A stretch of DNA of 64,000 nucleotides from Zeugodacus cucurbitae (lineage: Eukaryota; Arthropoda; Insecta; Diptera; Tephritidae), in contig NC_071669.1 in NCBI RefSeq assembly GCF_028554725.1, forward strand, positions 31,114,001 to 31,178,000, written 5' to 3'. The notes beneath the pieces were generated by a model. That model did not search any database. It worked only from the letters and a program-made list of their open reading frames with translations, and was not told the DNA's origin. How positions within the stretch are numbered: the stretch's first letter is position 1; each line of letters starts with the position of its first letter. A program made the translations under genes and the position numbers. Below, piece by piece: positions 10,847-24,944 of the stretch.

Positions 10847-12060
10847 CTATATGTCGATAAATAACTTGCAAGAAAGTGAACTTTTATCTTAAATCTGATA
10901 AAAATACAAAATAAATGATAATGAATAAATATTATTTATGTTTTTATTTGCCGATTAACAACTTACATGAAAGTGAACTTTGATCATAAATCTGATAAAA
11001 TACAAAATAAATTATTATGAATAAATATTCTTTATGTTTTTATTTGTCGATATTCAACTTGCAGGAAAGTGAACTTTGATCATAAATCTGAGAAAACTCA
11101 AAATAAATGATTAACAATAATGTTCTTTATGTTTCTATTTGTCGATAAACAACTTGCAAGAAAGTGAACTTTAATCTTAGATACGATAGAATACAAAATC
11201 AATGATTATGAATAAATGTTATTTATATTTTTATTTGTCGATAAACAACTTGCAAGAAAGTGAACTTTGATCTTAGTTCTGATAAAATACAAAATAAATG
11301 ATTAAGAATAAATATTCTTTATGTTTTTATTTGACGATATTCAACTTGCAAGAAAGTGAACTTTGATCATAAATCTGAGAAAACTCAAAATAAATGATTA
11401 TGAATAAATGTTATTTATGTTTTTATTTGTCGATAAACAACTTGCAAGAAAGTGAGCTTTAATCTTAAATCTGATAAAATACAAAATAAATTATTATGAA
11501 AATATTCTTTATGTTTTTATATGTCGATATTCAACTTGCAAGAAAGTGAACTTTGATCTTAAATCTGATAAGAATACAAAATAAATGATTATGAATAAAT
11601 ATTATTTATGTTTTTATTTGCCGATTAACAACTTACATGAAAGTGAACTTTGATCATAAATCTGATAAAATACAAAATAAATTATTATGAATAAATATTC
11701 TTTATGTTTTTATTTGTCGATATTCAACTTGCAGGAAAGTGAACTTTGATCATAAATCTGAGAAAACTCAAAATAAATGATTAACAATAAATGTTCTTTA
11801 TGTTTCTATTTGTCGATAAACAACTGAAAGTGAACTTTAATCTTAGATATGATAGAATACAAAATAAATGATTATGAATAAATGTTATTTATGTTTTTAT
11901 TTGTCGATAAACAACTTGCAAGAAAGTGAGCTTTGATCTTAAATCTGATAAAATACGAAATAAGTGATAATGAGTTAATATTCTTTATGTTTTTATATGT
12001 CGATATTCAACTTTCAAGAAAGTGAACTTTGATCTTAAATCTGATAAAAATACAAAATCA
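10847..12060. repeat. Satellite, mixed monomers with small deletions
   Basis: Several shortened monomers occur: AACAATAATG at 11113 (1 bp missing, also found near 24288), ATTATGAAAATATTC near 11495 (2 bp missing), and AACTGAAAGTG near 11822, where 5 bp of the CTTGCAAG palindrome are lost. No gene or foreign sequence was seen. Confidence 0.7.
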
Positions 12061-15000
12061 ATGATTTTGAATAAATGTTATTTGTGTTTCTACTTGTCGA
12101 TAAACAACTTGCAAGAAAGTGAACTTTGATCTTAGTTCTGATAAAATACAAAATAAATGATAATGAGTTAATATTCTTTATGTTTTTATATGTCGATATT
12201 CAACTTGCAAGAAAGTGAACTTTGATCTTAAATCTGATAAAAATACAAAATCAATGATTATGAATAAATATTCTTTATGTTTTTATTTGTCGATATTCAA
12301 CTTTCAGGAAAGTGAACTTTGATCATAAATCTGAGAAAACTCAAAATAAATGATTAGCAATAAATGTTCTTTATGTTTCTATTTGTCGATAAACGACTTG
12401 CAAGAAGGTGAACTTTAATCTTAAATCTGATAAAAATACAAAATCAATGATTTTGAATAAATGTTATTTGTGTTTCTACTTGTCGATAAACAACTTGCAA
12501 GAAAGTGAACTTTGATCTTAGTTCTGATAAAATACAAAATAAATGATAATGAGTTAATATTCTTTATGTTTTTATTTGTCGATATTCAACTTACATGAAA
12601 ATGCAACTTTGATCATAAATCTGATAAAAAACAAAATAAATTATTATGAATAAATATTCTTTATGTTTTTATTTGTCGATATTCAACTTTCAGGAAAGTG
12701 AACTTTGATCATAAATCTGAGAAAACTCAAAATAAATGATTAGCAATAAATGTTCTTTATGTTTCTATTTGTCGATAAACGACTTGCAAGAAGGTGAACT
12801 TTAATCTTAAATCTGATAAAAATACAAAATCAATGATTATGAATAAATGTTATTTATGTTTCTATTTGTCGATAAACAACTTGCCAGAAAGTGAACTTTG
12901 ATCTTAGTTCTGATAAAATACAAAATAAATGATTGTGAATAAATATTCTTTATGTTTTTATTTGTCGATATTCAACTTGCAAGAAAGTGAACTTTGATCT
13001 CAAATCTGATAAAAATACAAAATCAATGATTATGAATAAATGTTATTTATGTTTCTATTTGTCGATAAACAACTTGCCAGAAAGTGAACTTTGATCTTAG
13101 TTCTGATAAAATACAAAATAAATGATTGTGAATAAATATTCTTTATGTTTTTATTTGTCGATATTCAACTTACATGAAAATGAACTTTGATCATAAATCT
13201 GATAAAAAACAAAATAAATTATTATGAATAAATATTCTTAATGTTTTTATTTGTCGATATTCAACTTGCAGGAAAGTGAACTTTGATCATAAATCTGAGA
13301 AAACTCAAAATAAATGATTATCAACAAATGTTCTTTATGTTTCTATTTGTCGATAAACAACTTGCAAGAAAGTGAACTTTAATCTTAGATATGATAGAAT
13401 ACAAAATAAATGATAATGAATAAATATTCTTTATGCTTTTATTTGTCGATATTCAACTTGTAAGAAAGTGAACTTTAATCTTAAATATGATAAAATACAA
13501 AATAAATGATTTTGAATAAATGTTATTTATGTTTTTATTTGTCGATAAACAACTTGCAAGAAAGTGAGCTTTGATCTTAAATCTGATGAAATACAAAATA
13601 AATTATTATGAATAAATATTCTTTATGTTTTTATTTGTCGATATTCAACTTGCAAGAAAGTGAACTTTGATCTTAAATCTGATAAAAATACAAAATAAAT
13701 GATTATGAATAAATATTCTTTATGTTTTTATTTGCCGATTAACAACTTACATGAAAGTGAACTTTGATCATAAATCAGAGAAAACTCAAAATAAATGATT
13801 ATCAATAAATGTTATTTGTGTTTCTACTTGTCGATAAAAAACTTGCAAGAAAGTGAACTTTGATCTTAGTTCTGATAAAATACAAAATAAATGATAATGA
13901 GTTAATATTCTTTATGTTTTTATATGTCGATATTCAACTTGCAAGAAAGTGAACTTTGATCTTAAATCTGATAAAAATACAAAATCAATGATTATGAATA
14001 AATATTCCTTATGTTTTTATTTGTCGATATTCAACTTGCAAGAAAGTGAACTTTGATCTTAAATCTGATAAAAATACAAAATAAATTATTATGAATAAAT
14101 CTTCTTTATGTTTTTATTTGTCGATATTCAACTTGCAAGAAAGTGAACTTTGATCTTAAATCTGATAAAAATACAAAATAAATTATTATGAATAAATATT
14201 ATTTATGTTTTTATTTGCCGATTAACAACTTACATGAAAGTGAACTTTGATCATAAATCAGAGAAAACTCAAAATAAATGATTATCAATAAATTTTATTT
14301 GTGTTTCTACTTGTCAATAAACAACTTGCAAGAAAGTGAACTTTGATCTTAGTTCTGATAAAATACAAAATAAATGATAATGAGTTAATATTCTTTATGT
14401 TTTTATATGTCGATATTCAACTTGCAAGAAAGTGAACTTTGATCTTAAATCTGATAAAAATACAAAATCAATGATTATGAATAAATATTCTTTATGTTTT
14501 TATTTGTCGATATTCAACTTACATGAAAATGCAACTTTGATCATAAATCTGATAAAAAACAAAATAAATTATTATGAATAAATATTCTTTATGTTTTTAT
14601 TTGCCGATTAACAACTTACATGAAAGTGAACTTTGATCATAAATCAGAGAAAACTCAAAATAAATGATTATCAATAAATGTTATTTGTGTTTCTACTTGT
14701 CGATAAACAACTTGCCAGAAAGTGAACTTTGATCTTAGTTCTGATAAAATACAAAATAAATGATTGTGAATAAATATTCTTTATGTTTTTATTTGCCGAT
14801 ATTCAACTTACATGAAAATGAACTTTGATCATAAATCTGATAAAAAACAAAATAAATTATTATGAATAAATATTCTTTATGTTTTTATTTGTCGATATTC
14901 AACTTGCAGGAAAGTGAACTTTGATCATAAATCTGAGAAAACTCAAAATAAATTATTATCAATAAATGTTCTTTATGTTTCTATTTGTCAATAAACAACT

Positions 15001-15755
15001 TACATGAACATGAACTTTACTCTTAGATATGATAGAATACAAAATCAATGATTATGAATAAATATTCTTTATGTTTTTATTTGTCGATATTCAACTTGCA
15101 GGAAAGTGAACTTTGATCAAAAATCTGAGAAAACTCAAAATAAATGATTATCAATAAATGTTCTTTATGTTTCTATTTGTCGATAAACAACTTGCAAGAA
15201 AGTGAACTTTAATCTTAAATATGATAGAATACAAAATAAATGATTATGAATAATTATTCTTTATGCTTTTATTTGTCGATATTCAACTTGCAAGAAAGTG
15301 AACTTTAATCTTAAATAAGATAAAATACAAAATAAATGATTTTGAATAAATGTTATTTATGTTTTTACTTGTCGATAAACAACTTGCAAGAAAGTGAACT
15401 TTAATCTTAAATCTGATAAAATACAAAATAAATGATTATGAATATATGTTCTCTATGTTTCTATATGTCGATAAATAACTTGCAAGAAAGTGAACTTTGA
15501 TCTTAGATCTGATAGAATACAAAATAAATGGTTTTGAACAAATGCTATTTATGTTTCTATATGTCGATAAATAACTTGCCAGAAAGTGAGCTTTGATCTT
15601 AGTTCTGATAAAATACAAAATAAATGATAATGAGTTAATATTCTTTATGTTTTTATATGTCGATATTCAACTTGCTAGAAAGTGAACTTTGATCTTAAAT
15701 CTGATAAAATTACAAAATCAATGATTATGAATAAATATTCTTTATGTTTTTATTT
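12061..15755. repeat. Satellite zone of short local tandem duplications
   Basis: Repetition here is at the scale of two to five monomers. An ATGATTTTG with TTTGTGTTTCTAC monomer recurs at 12061 and 12447 (386 bp, four monomers). A CTTGCCAG monomer recurs at about 12880 and 13073 (193 bp, two monomers). A CCGATTAACAAC monomer followed by ATCAGAG recurs at 13734, 14217 and 14603 (483 and 386 bp). These look like recent small slippage or unequal-exchange events. Nothing but satellite is present. Confidence 0.7.
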
Positions 15756-16236
15756 GTCGATATTCAACTTTCAGGAAAGTGAACTTTGATCATAAATCTG
15801 AGAAAACTCAAAATAAATGATTAGCAATAAATGTTCTTTATGTTTCTATTTGTCGATAAACGACTTGCAAGAAGGTGAACTTTAATCTTAGTTCTGATAA
15901 AATACAAAATAAATGATTATGAACAAATATTCTTTATGTTTTTATTTGACGATATTCAACTTGCAAGAAAGTGAACTTTGATCTTAAATCTGATAAAATA
16001 CGAAGTAAGTGATAATGAATTAATATTCTTTATGCTTTTATATGTCGATATTCAACTTGCAAGAAAGTGAACTTTGATCTTAAATCTGATAAAAATACAA
16101 AATCAATGATTTTGAATAAATGTTATTTATGTTTCTATTTGTCGATAAACACCTTGCAAGAAAGTGAACTTTGATCTTAGTTCTGATAAAATACAAAATA
16201 AATGATTATGAATAAATATTCTTTATGTTTTTATTT

Positions 16237-16909
16237 GTCGATATTCAACTTTCAGGAAAGTGAACTTTGATCATAAATCTGAGAAAACTCAAAATAAATG
16301 ATTAGCAATAAATGTTCTTTATGTTTCTATTTGTCGATAAACGACTTGCAAGAAGGTGAACTTTAATCTTAGTTCTGATAAAATACAAAATAAATGATTA
16401 TGAACAAATATTCTTTATGCTTTTATTTGTCGATATTCAACTTGCAAGAAAGTGAACTTTAATCTTAAATAAGATAAAATACAAAATAAATGATTTTGAA
16501 TAAATGTTATTTATGTTTTTACTTGTCGATAAACAACTTGCAAGAAAGTGAACTTTAATCTTAAATCTGATAAAATACAAAATAAATGATTATGAATATA
16601 TGTTCTCTATGTTTCTATATGTCGATAAATAACTTGCAAGAAAGTGAACTTTAATCTTAAATCTGATAAAATACAAAATAAATGGTTTTGAATAAATGCT
16701 ATTTAAGTTTCTATATGTCGATAAATAACTTGCCAGAAAGTGAGCTTTGATCTTAGTTCTGATAAAATACAAAATAAATGATAATGAGTTAATATTCTTT
16801 ATGTTTTTATATGTCGATATTCAACTTGCTAGAAAGTGAACTTTGATCTTAAATCTGATAAAAATACAAAATCAATGATTATGAATAAATATTCTTTATG
16901 TTTTTATTT
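16237..16909. repeat. 673-bp (7-monomer) HOR, copy 1
   Basis: The unit starts at GTCGATATTCAACTTTCAGG. It contains the AAGGTGAAC monomer with GATAAACGAC, a GATTATGAACAAATATTC variant and an ATGGTTTTG with AATGCTATTTA monomer. The same order follows in 16910-17582. An earlier start at 15756, 481 bp upstream, lacks two of the monomers. Copy 1 differs from copy 2 mainly near 16650-16710 (AATCTTAAATCTG and TTTAAGTTTC here). Confidence 0.8.
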
Positions 16910-17582
16910 GTCGATATTCAACTTTCAGGAAAGTGAACTTTGATCATAAATCTGAGAAAACTCAAAATAAATGATTAGCAATAAATGTTCTTTATGTTTC
17001 TATTTGTCGATAAACGACTTGCAAGAAGGTGAACTTTAATCTTAGTTCTGATAAAATACAAAATAAATGATTATGAACAAATATTCTTTATGCTTTTATT
17101 TGTCGATATTCAACTTGCAAGAAAGTGAACTTTAATCTTAAATAAGATAAAATACAAAATAAATGATTTTGAATAAATGTTATTTATGTTTTTACTTGTC
17201 GATAAACAACTTGCAAGAAAGTGAACTTTAATCTTAAATCTGATAAAATACAAAATAAATGATTATGAATATATGTTCTCTATGTTTCTATATGTCGATA
17301 AATAACTTGCAAGAAAGTGAACTTTGATCTTAGATCTGATAGAATACAAAATAAATGGTTTTGAATAAATGCTATTTATGTTTCTATATGTCGATAAATA
17401 ACTTGCCAGAAAGTGAGCTTTGATCTTAGTTCTGATAAAATACAAAATAAATGATAATGAGTTAATATTCTTTATGTTTTTATATGTCGATATTCAACTT
17501 GCTAGAAAGTGAACTTTGATCTTAAATCTGATAAAAATACAAAATCAATGATTATGAATAAATATTCTTTATGTTTTTATTT
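16910..17582. repeat. 673-bp (7-monomer) HOR, copy 2
   Basis: This directly follows copy 1 with the same monomer order. A third start begins at 17583 and continues for about 145 bp before the array switches near 17727, at GTTCTGATAAAAAAAC, to a different monomer order. Confidence 0.8.
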
Positions 17583-17740
17583 GTCGATATTCAACTTTCA
17601 GGAAAGTGAACTTTGATCATAAATCTGAGAAAACTCAAAATAAATGATCAGCAATAAATGTTGTTTATGTTTCTATTTGTCGATAAACGACTTGCAAGAA
17701 GGTGAACTTTAATCTTAGTTCTGATAAAAAAACAAAATAA

Positions 17741-19500
17741 GTGATTGTGAATAAATATTATTTATGTTTTTATTTGCCGATTAACAACTTACATTAAAGT
17801 GAACTTTGATCATAAATCTGATAAAATACAAAATAAATTATTATGAATAAATATTCTTTATGTTTTTATTTGTCGATATTCAACTTGCAAGAAAGTGAAC
17901 TTTGATCTTACATCTGATAAAAATACAAAATCAATGATCATGATTAAATGTTATTTATGTTTCTATTTGTCGATAAACAACTTGCAAGAAAGTGAACTTT
18001 GATCTAAGTTTGATAAAATACAAAATAAATGATTATGAATAAATATTCTTTATGTTATTATTTGACGATATTCAACTTGCAAGAAAGTGAACTTTGATCT
18101 TAAATCTGATAAAAATACAAAATAAATGATTATGAATAAATATTTTTAATGTTTCTATTTGTCGATAAACGACTTGCAAGAAGGTGAACTTTAATCTTAA
18201 ATATGATAAAATACAAAATAAATGATTTTGAATAGATGTTATTTATGTTTTTATTTGTCGATAAACAACTTGCAAGAAAGTGAGCTTTGATCTTAAATCT
18301 GATAAAATACGAAATAAGTGATAATGAATTAATATTCTTTATGCTTTTATATGTCGATATTCAACTTGCAAGAAAGTGAACTTTGATCTTAAATCTGATA
18401 AAAATACAAAATCAATGATTTTGAATAAATGTTATTTATGTTTCTATTTGTCGATAAACACCTTGCAAGAAAGTGAACTTTGATCTTAGTTCTGATAAAA
18501 TACAAAATAAATGATTATGAATAAATATTCTTTATGTTTTTATTTGTCGATATTCAACTTACATGAAAATGAACTTTGATCATAAATCTGATAAAAAACA
18601 AAATAAATTATTATGAATAAATATTCTTTATGTTTTTATTTGACGATATTCAACTTACATGAAAGTGAACTTTGATCATAAATCTGATAAAAATACAAAA
18701 TAAATTATTATGAATAAATATTCTTTATGTTTTTATTTGCCGATATTCAACGTGCAGGAAAGTGAACTTTGATCATAAATCTGAGAAAACTCAAAATAAA
18801 TGATTATCAATAAATGTTCATTATGTTTCTATTCGTCGATAAACAACTTGCAAGAAAGTGAACTTTGATCAAAAATCTGAGAAAACTCAAAATAAATTAT
18901 TATCAATAAATGTTCTTTAATCTGATCTTGATCTTAAATCTGATAAAAATACAAAATAAGTGATTGTGAATAAATATTATTTATGTTTTTATTTGCCGAT
19001 TAACAACTTACATTAAAGTGAACTTTGATCATAAATCTGATAAAATACAAAATAAATTATTATGAATAAATATTCTTTATGTTTTTATTTGTCGATATTC
19101 AACTTGCAAGAAAGTGAACTTTGATCTTAAATCTGATAAAAATACAAAATCAATGATCATGATTAAATGTTATTTATGTTTCTATTTGTCGATAAACAAC
19201 TTGCAAGAAAGTGAACTTTGATCTAAGTTTGATAAAATACAAAATAAATTATTATGAATAAATATTCTTTATGTTTTTATTTGACGATATTCAACTTGCA
19301 AGAAAGTGAACTTTGATCTTAAATCTGATAAAAATACAAAATAAATGATTATGAATAAATATTTTTAATGTTTCTATTTGTCGATAAACGACTTGCAAGA
19401 AGGTGAACTTTAATCTTAAATATGATAAAATACAAAATAAATGATTTTGAATAGATGTTATTTATGTTTTTATTTGTCGATAAACAACTTGCAAGAAAGT
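17741..19500. repeat. 1.76-kb block, copy 1 (offset 3206 bp to copy 2)
   Basis: This matches 20947-22707. Shared marks are GTGATTGTGAATAAATATTA at the start, ACATTAAAGTG, a GATCTAAGTTTGAT monomer that is one base short, TTATTATTTGACG, GAATAGATG, and the fusion monomer at 18912. The offset of 3206 bp is 34 monomers less the length lost in two fusion monomers (18912 and 19553). Confidence 0.8.
18835..18993. repeat. Fusion monomer interval (33 bp short)
   Basis: Successive landmarks are 159 bp apart instead of 192. Starting at 18912 the sequence reads GTTCTTTAATCTGATCTTG and then rejoins GATCTTAAATCTG, so the T-rich stretch, the landmark CpG and the palindromic core of one monomer are gone. The same chimera is found at 19553, 22119 and 39593, which makes it a lineage marker for segment copying. 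Confidence 0.85.
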
Positions 19501-19755
19501 GAACTTTGATCAAAAATCTGAGAAAACTCAAAATAAATTATTATCAATAAATGTTCTTTAATCTGATCTTGATCTTAAATCTGATAAAAATACAAAATAA
19601 GTGATTGTGAATAAATATTATTTATGTTTTTATTTGCCGATTAACAACTTACATTAAAGTGAACTTTAATCTTAAATCTGATAAAATACAAAATAAATGA
19701 TTATGAATATATGTTCTCTATGTTTCTATATGTCGATAAATAACTTGCAAGAAAG

Positions 19756-21931
19756 TGAACTTTGATCTTAGTTCTGATAAAATACAAAATAAATGATTGT
19801 GAATAAATATTCTTTATGTTTTTATTTGCCGATATTCAACTTACATGAAAATGAACTTTGATCATAAATCTGATAAAAAACAAAATAAATTATTATGAAT
19901 AAATATTCTTTATGTTTTTATTTGTCGATATTCAACTTGCAGGAAAGTGAACTTTGATCATAAATCTGAGAAAACTCAAAATAAATTATTATCAATAAAT
20001 GTTCTTTATGTTTCTATTTGTCAATAAACAACTTGCAAGAAAGTGAACTTTACTCTTAGATATGATAGAATACAAAATCAATGATTATGAATAAATATTC
20101 TTTATGTTTTTATTTGTCGATATTCAACTTGCAGGAAAGTGAACTTTGATCAAAAATCTGAGAAAACTCAAAATAAATGATTATCAATAAATGTTCTTTA
20201 TGTTTCTATTTGTCGATAAACAACTTGCAAGAAAGTGAACTTTAATCTTAAATATGATAGAATACAAAATAAATGATTATGAATAATTATTCTTTATGCT
20301 TTTATTTGTCGATATTCAACTTGCAAGAAAGTGAACTTTAATCTTAAATAAGATAAAATACAAAATAAATGATTTTGAATAAATGTTATTTATGTTTTTA
20401 CTTGTCGATAAACAACTTGCAAGAAAGTGAACTTTAATCTTAAATCTGATAAAATACAAAATAAATGATTATGAATATATGTTCTCTATGTTTCTATATG
20501 TCGATAAATAACTTGCAAGAAAGTGAACTTTGATCTTAGATCTGATAGAATACAAAATAAATGGTTTTGAATAAATGCTATTTATGTTTCTATATGTCGA
20601 TAAATAACTTGCCAGAAAGTGAACTTTGATCTTAGTTCTGATAAAATACAAAATAAATGATAATGAGTTAATATTCTTTATGTTTTTATATGTCGATATT
20701 CAACTTGCTAGAAAGTGAACTTTGATCTTAAATCTGATAAAAATACAAAATCAATGATTATGAATAAATATTCTTTATGTTTTTATTTGTCGATATTCAA
20801 CTTTCAGGAAAGTGAACTTTGATCATAAATCTGAGAAAACTCAAAATAAATGATTAGCAATAAATGTTCTTTATGTTTCTATTTGTCGATAAACGACTTG
20901 CAAGAAGGTGAACTTTAATCTTAAATCTGATAAAAATACAAAATAAGTGATTGTGAATAAATATTATTTATGTTTTTATTTGCCGATTAACAACTTACAT
21001 TAAAGTGAACTTTGATCATAAATCTGATAAAATACAAAATAAATTATTATGAATAAATATTCTTTATGTTTTTATTTGTCGATATTCAACTTGCAAGAAA
21101 GTGAACTTTGATCTTACATCTGATAAAAATACAAAATCAATGATCATGATTAAATGTTATTTATGTTTCTATTTGTCGATAAACAACTTGCAAGAAAGTG
21201 AACTTTGATCTAAGTTTGATAAAATACAAAATAAATGATTATGAATAAATATTCTTTATGTTATTATTTGACGATATTCAACTTGCAAGAAAGTGAACTT
21301 TGATCTTAAATCTGATAAAAATACAAAATAAATGATTATGAATAAATATTTTTAATGTTTCTATTTGTCGATAAACGACTTGCAAGAAGGTGAACTTTAA
21401 TCTTAAATATGATAAAATACAAAATAAATGATTTTGAATAGATGTTATTTATGTTTTTATTTGTCGATAAAGAACTTGCAAGAAAGTGAGCTTTGATCTT
21501 AAATCTGATAAAATACGAAATAAGTGATAATGAATTAATATTCTTTATGCTTTTATATGTCGATATTCAACTTGCAAGAAAGTGAACTTTGATCTTAAAT
21601 CTGATAAAAATACAAAATCAATGATTTTGAATAAATGTTATTTATGTTTCTATTTGTCGATAAACACCTTGCAAGAAAGTGAACTTTGATCTTAGTTCTG
21701 ATAAAATACAAAATAAATGATTATGAATAAATATTCTTTATGTTTTTATTTGTCGATATTCAACTTACATGAAAATGAACTTTGATCATAAATCTGATAA
21801 AAAACAAAATAAATTATTATGAATAAATATTCTTTATGTTTTTATTTGACGATATTCAACTTACATGAAAGTGAACTTTGATCATAAATCTGATAAAAAT
21901 ACAAAATAAATTATTATGAATAAATATTCTT
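19756..21931. repeat. 2.2-kb block, copy 1 (offset 5839 bp)
   Basis: This matches about 25595-27770 at a constant offset of 5839 bp; for example GATTGTG at 19795 and 25634, and GTGATTGTG at 20947 and 26786. It links the 20 kb region to the first copy of the 4.5-4.9 kb HOR, so that HOR was probably built from this block. Confidence 0.78.
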
Positions 21932-22707
21932 TATGTTTTTATTTGCCGATATTCAACGTGCAGGAAAGTGAACTTTGATCATAAATCTGAGAAAACTCAA
22001 AATAAATGATTATCAATAAATGTTCATTATGTTTCTATTCGTCGATAAACAACTTGCAAGAAAGTGAACTTTGATCAAAAATCTGAGAAAACTCAAAATA
22101 AATTATTATCAATAAATGTTCTTTAATCTGATCTTGATCTTAAATCTGATAAAAATACAAAATAAGTGATTGTGAATAAATATTATTTATGTTTTTATTT
22201 GCCGATTAACAACTTACATTAAAGTGAACTTTGATCATAAATCTGATAAAATACAAAATAAATTATTATGAATAAATATTCTTTATGTTTTTATTTGTCG
22301 ATATTCTACTTGCAAGAAAGTGAACTTTGATCTTAAATCTGATAAAAATACAAAATCAATGATCATGATTAAATGTTATTTATGTTTCTATTTGTCGATA
22401 AACAACTTGCAAGAAAGTGAACTTTGATCTAAGTTTGATAAAATACAAAATAAATTATTATGAATAAATATTCTTTATGTTTTTATTTGACGATATTCAA
22501 CTTGCAAGAAAGTGAACTTTGATCTTAAATCTGATAAAAATACAAAATAAATGATTATGAATAAATATTTTTAATGTTTCTATTTGTCGATAAACGACTT
22601 GCAAGAAGGTGAACTTTAATCTTAAATATGATAAAATACAAAATAAATGATTTTGAATAGATGTTATTTATGTTTTTATTTGTCGATAAACAACTTGCAA
22701 GAAAGTG
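20947..22707. repeat. 1.76-kb block, copy 2
   Basis: This is the counterpart of 17741-19500, including the fusion monomer at 22119. The copies diverge at about 22708, where this one reads GTGAGCTTTG and the other GTGAACTTTGATCAAAAATC. Confidence 0.8.
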
Positions 22708-24944
22708 AGCTTTGATCTTAAATCTGATCAAATACGAAATAAGTGATAATGAATTAATATTCTTTATGTTTTTATATGTCGATATTCAACTTGCAAGAAA
22801 GTGAACTTTGATCTTAAATCTGATAAAAATACAAAATCAATGATTATGAATAAATGTTATTTATGTTTCTATTTGTCGATAAACACCTTGCAAGAAAGTG
22901 AACTTTGATCTTAGTTCTGATAAAATACAAAATAAATGATTATGAATAAATATTCTTTATGTTTTTATTTGTCGATATTCAACTTACATGAAAATGAACT
23001 TTGATCATAAATCTGATAAAAAACAAAATAAATTATTATGAATAAATATTCTTTATGTTTTTATTTGACGATATTCAACTTACATGAAAGTGAACTTTGA
23101 TCATAAATCTGATAAAAATACAAAATAAATGATTATGAATAAATATTCTTTATGTTTTTATTTGTCGATATTCAACTTACATGAAAATGAACTTTGATCA
23201 TAAATCTGATAAAAAACAAAATAAATTATTATGAATAAATATTCTTTATGTTTTTATTTGACGATATTCAACTTACATGAAAGTGAACTTTGATCATAAA
23301 TCTGATAAAAATACAAAATAAATTATTATGAATAAATATTCTTTATGTTTTTATTTGCCGATATTCAACGTGCAGGAAAGTGAACTTTGATCATAAATCT
23401 GAGAAAACTCAAAATAAATGATTATCAATAAATGTTCTTTATGTTTCTATTCGTCGATAAACAACTTGCAAGAAAGTGAACTTTAATCTTAGATGTGATA
23501 GAATACAAAATCAATGATTATGAATAAATATTCTTTATGTTTTTATTTGTCGATATTCAACTTACATGAACATCAACTTTGATCATAAATCTGATAAAAA
23601 ACAAAATCAATTATTATGAATAAATATTCTTTATGTACTTATTTGTCGATATTCAACTTGCAGGAAAGTGAACTTTGATCATAAATCTGAGAAAACTCAA
23701 AATAAATGATTATCAATAAAGTTCTTTATGTTTCTATTTGTCGATAAACAACTTGCAAGAAAGTGAACTTTAATCTTAGATATGATAGAATACAAAATAA
23801 ATGATTATGAATAAATATTATTTATGCTTTTATTTGTCGATATTCAACTTGCAAGAAAGTGAACTTTAATCTTAAATATGATAAAATACAAAATAAATGA
23901 TTTTGAATAAATGTTATTTATGTTTTTACTTGTCGATAAACAACTTGCAAGAAAGTGAACTTTAATCTTAAATCTGATAAAATACAAAATAAATGATTAT
24001 GAAAATATGTTCTTTATGTTTCTATATGTCGATAAATAACTTGCAAGAAAGTGAACTTTGATCTTAGATCTGATAGAATACAAAATAAATGATTATGAAT
24101 ATATGTTCTTTATGTTTCTATATGTCTATAAATAACTTGCAAGAAAGTGAACTTTTATCTTAAATCTGATAAAAATACAAAATAAATGATAATGAATAAA
24201 TATTATTTATGTTTTTATTTGCCGATTAACAACTTACATAAAAGTGAACTTTGATCATAAATCTGAGAAAACTCAAAATAAATGATTAACAATAATGTTC
24301 TTTATGTTTCTATTTGTCGATAAACAACTTGCAAGAAAGTGAACTTTAATCTTAGATATGATAGAACACAAAATCAATGATTATGAATAAATGTTATTTA
24401 TGTTTTTATTTGTCGATAAAAAACTTGCAAGAAAGTGAACTTTGATCTTAGTTCTGATAAAATACAAAATAAATGATAATGAGTTAATATTCTTTATGTT
24501 TTTATATGTCGATATTCAACTTGCAAGACAGTGAACTTTGATCTTAAATCTGATAAAAATACAAAATCAATGATTATGAATAAATATTCCTTATGTTTTT
24601 ATTTGTCGATATTCAACTTGCAAGAAAGTGGACTTTGATCTTAAATCTGATAAAAATACAAAATAAATTATTATGAATAAATCTTCTTTATGTTTTTATT
24701 TGTCGATATTCAACTTGCAAGAAAGTGAACTTTGATCTTAAATCTGATAAAAATACAAAATAAATTATTATGAATAAATATTATTTATGTTTTTATTTGC
24801 CGATTAACAACTTACATGAAAGTGAACTTTGATCATAAATCAGAGAAAACTCAAAATAAATGATTATCAATAAATGTTATTTGTGTTTCTACTTGTCAAT
24901 AAACAACTTGCAAGAAAGTGAACTTTGATCTTAGTTCTGATAAA
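22708..24944. repeat. Satellite linking the 22-kb block to the large HOR
   Basis: The stretch holds a local repeat of ACATGAAAATG and TTGACG type B monomers (about 22970-23330), a partial 10-monomer order starting near 23355 (GCCG with CAACGTGCAGG, then ATTCGTCG and GATGTG), and ACATGAACATCAAC near 23571, which recurs near 40939. AACAATAATG near 24288 is shared with 11113. Only satellite is present. Confidence 0.65.

Noticed and set aside
18835..19600. Insertion of a mobile element at the irregular monomers
   Set aside because: All irregular units are shorter or only slightly longer than normal and consist only of satellite sequence. There are no terminal repeats, target-site duplications or foreign bases.
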